This document shows, piece by piece, positions 59,693-64,000 of a stretch of 64,000 bases of DNA; positions within the stretch are counted from its first letter, which is position 1, and each line of letters begins with the position of its first letter. The notes below the pieces were generated by a model that worked only from the letters and a program-made list of their open reading frames with translations, was not told the origin of the DNA and searched no databases. Source of the DNA: Notolepis coatsorum (lineage: Eukaryota > Chordata > Actinopteri > Aulopiformes > Paralepididae); contig OZ020589.1 in assembly GCA_963971535.1 (NCBI GenBank), forward strand, positions 49,263,492-49,327,491, given 5' to 3'. Made by a program: the position numbers and the translations under genes.

Positions 59693-60450
59693 TTATGTTT
59701 TGAGTAAATAAAACTCATAGTTTTTGATTGACTTGGAACTATTCACTTATTAAGTAAGTATAATGTAAAAGCATAACTTAAGTACAACTTAAGATAATTA
59801 AGTAGATACAGACTCTAAACCACATTATGTTTTGAGTAAATAAAACTCATAGTTTTTGATTGACTTGGAATTATTCACTTATTAAGTAAGTATAATGTAA
59901 AAGCATAACTTAAGTACAACTTAAGATAATTAAGTAGATACAGACTGTAAACCGCATTATGTTTTGAGTAAATAAAACTCATAGTTTTTGATTGACTTGG
60001 AACTATTCACTTATTAAGTAAGTATAATGTAAAAGCATAACTTAAGTACAACTTAAGATAATTAAGTAGATACAGAGTGTAAACCGCATTATGTTTTGAG
60101 TAAATAAAACTCATAGTTTTTGATTGACTTGGAATTATTCACTTATTAAGTAAGTATAATGTAAAAGCATAACTTAAGTACAACTTAAGATAATTAAGTA
60201 GATACAGACTGTAAACCGCATTATGTTTTGAGTAAATAAAACTCATAGTTTTTGATTGACTTGGAACTATTCACTTATTAAGTAAGTATAATGTAAAAGC
60301 ATAAATTAAGTACAACTTAAGATAATTAAGTAGATACAGACTGTAAACCGCATTATGTTTTGAGTAAATAAAACTCATCGTTTTTGATTGACTTGGAACT
60401 ATTCACTTATTAAGTAAGTATAATGTAAAAGCATAACTTAAGTACAACTT
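59693..60450. repeat. 132-bp tandem repeat, about 5.7 copies
   Basis: Units start ttatgttttgagtaaataaa at 59693, 59825, 59957, 60089, 60221 and 60353, exactly 132 bp apart. The last unit is cut at ~60450 by a LINE tail. Copies are nearly identical. A C/T difference (ggaactattc or ggaattattc) alternates over the first five units. Confidence 0.95.
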
Positions 60451-60476
60451 TATTAACAGATTGCAGAATGGGTATA
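60451..60476 (-). mobile_element. 26-bp scrap of a LINE 3' end
   Basis: ttattaacagattgcagaat followed by gggtat is identical to the start of the LINE 3' region at 30289-30312. The rest of the 3' region is replaced by the minisatellite. Confidence 0.7.
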
Positions 60477-62470
60477 GAGGTGTGATAGGTGTGAGAGGTG
60501 TGATATGTGTGATAGGTGGGATCGGTGTGAGAGGTGTGATAGGTGTGAGAGGTGTGATAGGTGTGAGAGGTGTGAAAGGTGTGAGAGGTGTGAGAGGTGT
60601 GAGAGGTGTGAGAGGTGTGATAGGTGTGAGAGGTGTGAGAGGTGTGATAGGTGTGAGAGGTGTGATAGGTGTGAGAGGTGTGATAGGTGTGATAGGTGTG
60701 AGAGGTGTGAAAGGTGTGAGAGGTGTGAGAGGTGTGATAGGTGTGAGAGGTGTGAGAGGTGTGATAGGTGTGAGAGGTGTGATAGGTGTGAGAGGTGTGA
60801 GAGGTGTGATAGGTGTGAGAGGTGTGATAGGTGTGATAGGTGTGAGAGGTGTGAAAGGTGTGAGAGGTGTGATAGGTGTGAGAGGTGTGATAGGTGTGAG
60901 AGGTGTGATAGGTGTGATAGGTGTGAGAGGTGTGAGAGGTGTGATAGGTGTGAGAGGTGTGAGAGGTGTGAGAGGTGTGATAGGTGTGAGAGGTGTGATA
61001 GGTGTGAGAGGTGTGATATGTGTGATAGGTGGGATCGGTGTGAGAGGTGTGATAGGTGTGAGAGGTGTGATAGGTGTGAGAGGTGTGAAAGGTGTGAGAG
61101 GTGTGATAGGTGTGAGAGGTGTGAGAGGTGTGAGAGGTGTGATAGGTGTGAGAGGTGTGAGAGGTGTGATAGGTGTGAGAGGTGTGATAGGTGTGAGAGG
61201 TGTGATAGGTGTGATAGGTGTGAAAGGTGTGATAGGTGTGAGAGGTGTGAGAGGTGTGATAGGTGTGAGAGGTGTGATAGGTGTGAGAGGTGTGAGAGGT
61301 GTGAGAGGTGTGAGAGGTGTGATAGGTGTGATAGGTGTGAGAGGTGTGAAAGGTGTGAGAGGTGTGAGAGGTGTGATAGGTGTGAGAGGTGTGATAGGTG
61401 TGAGAGGTGTGATAGGTGTGAGAGGTGTGATAGGTGTGAGAGGTGTGAGAGGTGTGAGAGGTGTGATAGGTGTGAGAGGTGTGATAGGTGTGATAGGTGT
61501 GAGAGGTGTGAGAGGTGTGATAGGTGTGAGAGGTGTGATAGGTGTGAGAGGTGTGATATGTGTGATAGGTGGGATCGGTGTGAGAGGTGTGAGAGGTGTG
61601 ATAGGTGTGAGAGGTGTGATAGGTGTGATAGGTGTGAGAGGTGTGAGAGGTGTGATAGGTGTGAGAGGTGTGAGAGGTGTGAGAGGTGTGATAGGTGTGA
61701 GGGGTGTGATAGGTGTGATAGGTGTGAGAGGTGTGAGAGGTGTGATAGGTGTGAGAGGTGTGAAAGGTGTGAGAGGTGTGAGAGGTGTGAGAGGTGTGAT
61801 AGGTGTGAGAGGTGTGAGAGGTGTGATAGGTGTGAGAGGTGTGATAGGTGTGAGAGGTGTGATAGGTGTGATAGGTGTGAGAGGTGTGAAAGGTGTGAGA
61901 GGTGTGAGAGGTGTGATAGGTGTGAGAGGTGTGAGAGGTGTGATAGGTGTGAGAGGTGTGATAGGTGTGAGAGGTGTGAGAGGTGTGATAGGTGTGAGAG
62001 GTGTGAGAGGTGTGATAGGTGTGATAGGTGTGAGAGGTGTGAAAGGTGTGAGAGGTGTGAGAGGTGTGATAGGTGTGAGAGGTGTGATAGGTGTGAGAGG
62101 TGTGATAGGTGTGAAAGGTGTGAGAGGTGTGAGAGGTGTGATAGGTGTGAGAGGTGTGAGAGGTGTGAGAGGTGTGATAGGTGTGAGAGGTGTGAGAGGT
62201 GTGATAGGTGTGAGAGGTGTGATAGGTGTGAGAGGTGTGATAGGTGTGAGAGGTGTGAAAGGTGTGAGAGGTGTGAGAGGTGTGATAGGTGTGAGAGGTG
62301 TGATAGGTGTGAGAGGTGTGATAGGTGTGAGAGGTGTGAGAGGTGTGAGAGGTGTGAGAGGTGTGAGAGGTGTGATAGGTGTGATAGGTGTGAGAGGTGT
62401 GAAGGTGTGAGAGGTGTGAGAGGTGTGATAGGTGTGAGAGGTGTGATAGGTGTGAAAGGTGTGAGTGGTG
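60477..62470. repeat. 9-bp minisatellite, ~220 units
   Basis: Units tgagaggtg, tgataggtg and rarer tgaaaggtg follow without gaps. Because the unit is 9 bp, frames stay open on both strands (for example 60410-63940 minus). These are not genes. A marker variant (gatatgtgtgataggtggga) recurs at 60502, 61015 and 61555, showing larger internal duplications. Confidence 0.97.
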
Positions 62471-63880
62471 TGAGGTGTGAGAGGTGTGAGAGGTGTGAGG
62501 TGTGAGAGGTGTGAGAGGTGTGAGAGGTGTGATAGGTGTGAGAGGTGTGATAGGTGTGATAGGTGTGAGAGGTGTGAGGTGTGAGAGGTGTGAGAGGTGT
62601 GAGAGGTGTGATAGGTGTGTGAGGTGTGAGGTGTGAGAGGTGTGATAGGTGTGAGAGGTGTGAGTGTGAGGTGTGAGAGGTGGAGTGTGATAGGTGTGAG
62701 AGGTGTGAGGTGTGAGAGGTGTGAGAGGTGTGTGTGTGAGGTGTGTGAGGGTGTGAGGTGTGTGTGGTGTGAGAGGTGTGAGAGGTGTGAGAGGGTGTGA
62801 GGGGTGTGAGGTGTGAGGGTGTGATAGGTGTGAGTGGGTGTGTGAGGTGTGAGGGTGTGGGTGTGTGAGGTGTGGTGGGTGTGGAGTGGTGTGAGGTGTG
62901 AGTGGTGTGGTGAGGTGTGAGGGGTGTGTGGGTGTGTGGTGTGTGTGGTGTGGGTGTGTGGTGTGAGAGGTGTGAGTGGTGTGAGGGTGTGGTGGTGTGG
63001 GGGGTGGTGTGTGGGGGTGATGGTGTGTGGTGGGGGTGTGGGTGGGTGTGGGGTGTGGGGGTGTGTGGGGTGTGTGGGGTGGTGTGGGGTGTGGGGGTGT
63101 GGGGGGTGTGGTGTGGGTGTGGGGGTGTGGGGGGTGTGGGGGTGTGGTGGTGTGGGGGTGTGGGGGTGTGGGGGTGGTTGTGGGGTGTGGGGGTGTGGGG
63201 GTGTGGTGGTGTGAGGGGGGGTGTGGTGGTGTGGGGTGTGAGGTGTGTGGGTGTGGTGGTGTGTGGGGTGTGGGTGGGTGGTGTGGGGTGTGTGGGTGTG
63301 GTGGGTGTGGTGGGTGTGGGTGTGGGGGTGTGGGGGTGTGGGTGGTGGTGTGGTGTGGGTGTGGTGGGTGTGGTGGTGTGGGGGTGTGGGTGTTGGGGTG
63401 TGAGGGTGTGGGGTGTGTGGGGGGTGTGAGGGTGTGAGGGTGTGAGAGGTGTGAGGGGTGTGGGAGGTGGGGGTGTGGTGTGGTGTGGAGGTGTGTGGGG
63501 TGTGTGGGGGGTGTGAGTGGGTGTGAGGGTGTGAGGGGTTGGGTGGGTGTGGGGTGTGTGAGGTGTGTGGGGTGTGGTTGGGTGTGGTGGTGTGGGGGTG
63601 TGGGGGGTGTGGGTGAGGGTGTGGGGTGTGGGGTGTGTGGGTGTGGGTGTGTAGGGGTGAGAGGTGTGTGGGTGTGAGAGGGGTGAGTGTGGAGGTGTGA
63701 GGTAGGGTGTGAGTGGTGGGAGGTGTGATAGGTGGGTGAGGTGTGTGTAGGTGGAGTGTGGTAGGTGGGGAGTGGGTAGGTGAGAGGTGTGGTGTGTGAT
63801 AGGTGTGAGAGGGTGTTGTGAGGTGTGAGTGGTTGTGGATGTGTGGGGGTGTGAGTGTGATTGTTGTTTAGGTTGGTTTT
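62471..63880. repeat. Degenerate GT-rich continuation of the minisatellite
   Basis: The 9-bp register breaks up into ggtgtg/gggtgtgg-rich sequence with strong strand asymmetry (almost no C on the plus strand). Gradual loss of order suggests the ageing edge of the array. Confidence 0.9.
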
Positions 63881-64000
63881 TATGTCTGTGCTGTATGCTA
63901 GAGTGATTGTGGTATGGTGTGGATGTGCTGTTATTAGCATGACCGTTGTATGATATGACCTGTGGATTAGGCTGGATGAAGTGATGTATATAGGTCCTGT
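63881..64000. other. Unassigned end of window
   Basis: Complexity returns (tgtctgtgctgtatgctaga). Too short to assign. Confidence 0.4.

Noticed and set aside
60410..63940. 1176-codon open frame on the minus strand and 649/666-codon frames on the plus strand
   Set aside because: They exist only because a 9-bp stop-free unit is repeated; no start context, domains or codon signal.

Overview
The window reads as repeat-rich, non-coding DNA from a vertebrate, most likely a teleost fish. The evidence is the mix of mobile elements: L2/Rex-type LINEs, fish-type tRNA-derived SINEs, hAT transposons, a Tf1/sushi-type Gypsy chromovirus and very long (CA)n, (GA)n and (CT)n tracts. I found no intact host protein-coding gene. 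Nearly all long open frames are transposon remnants or run through simple repeats. The species cannot be named from the sequence alone.

Layout. 1-1966: unassigned. 1984-2464: SINE with a 17-bp target duplication. 2895-5056: copy 1 of an unclassified element with inverted ends and a 5S rRNA-like segment (here called the 5S/IR family). 5480-9400: LINE, Gypsy and SINE scraps, including a LINE inside a Gypsy RNase H. 9553-11740: broken L2-like LINE. 12455-12879: probable LTR. 14099-19343: copy 2 of the 5S/IR family. 19790-25015: LINE tails, purine-rich tracts, and a hAT MITE carrying a SINE. 26370-28421: hAT element with an 8-bp duplication, carrying a solo LTR, a LINE tail and hAT transposase debris. 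28640-29571: C-terminus of a LINE with a restriction-like endonuclease, then a MITE. 29698-37800: microsatellites, a LINE inside a LINE, a nearly complete L2-like LINE with an uninterrupted 950-codon frame, and a 10/14-bp minisatellite. 39309-46290: LINE remnants interrupted by a hAT MITE and by copy 3 of the 5S/IR family (41824-44833). 47085-49850: microsatellites and a LINE C-terminus with a duplicated zinc finger. 50606-55897: complete but broken Gypsy chromovirus. 57606-58316: L1 ORF1 remnant. 59693-60450: 132-bp tandem repeat. 60477-63870: 9-bp minisatellite that decays into GT-rich DNA.

The 5S/IR family is the best candidate for something undescribed. Each copy has, in order: a ~290-bp unit bounded by perfect 49-57 bp inverted repeats, a left end, a 2.2-5 kb non-coding body, and a right end. 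The 290-bp unit carries an inverted copy of that element's own right end. Within one copy the two versions are ~97-99% identical, but between copies they are strongly diverged, so the ends behave as if regenerated together. A hairpin just inside the left end keeps its stem in all three copies with different sequences. Two copies carry a 5S rRNA-like segment followed by a T-run. No reading frame is conserved, so the family is probably non-autonomous and its mobilising enzyme is unknown.
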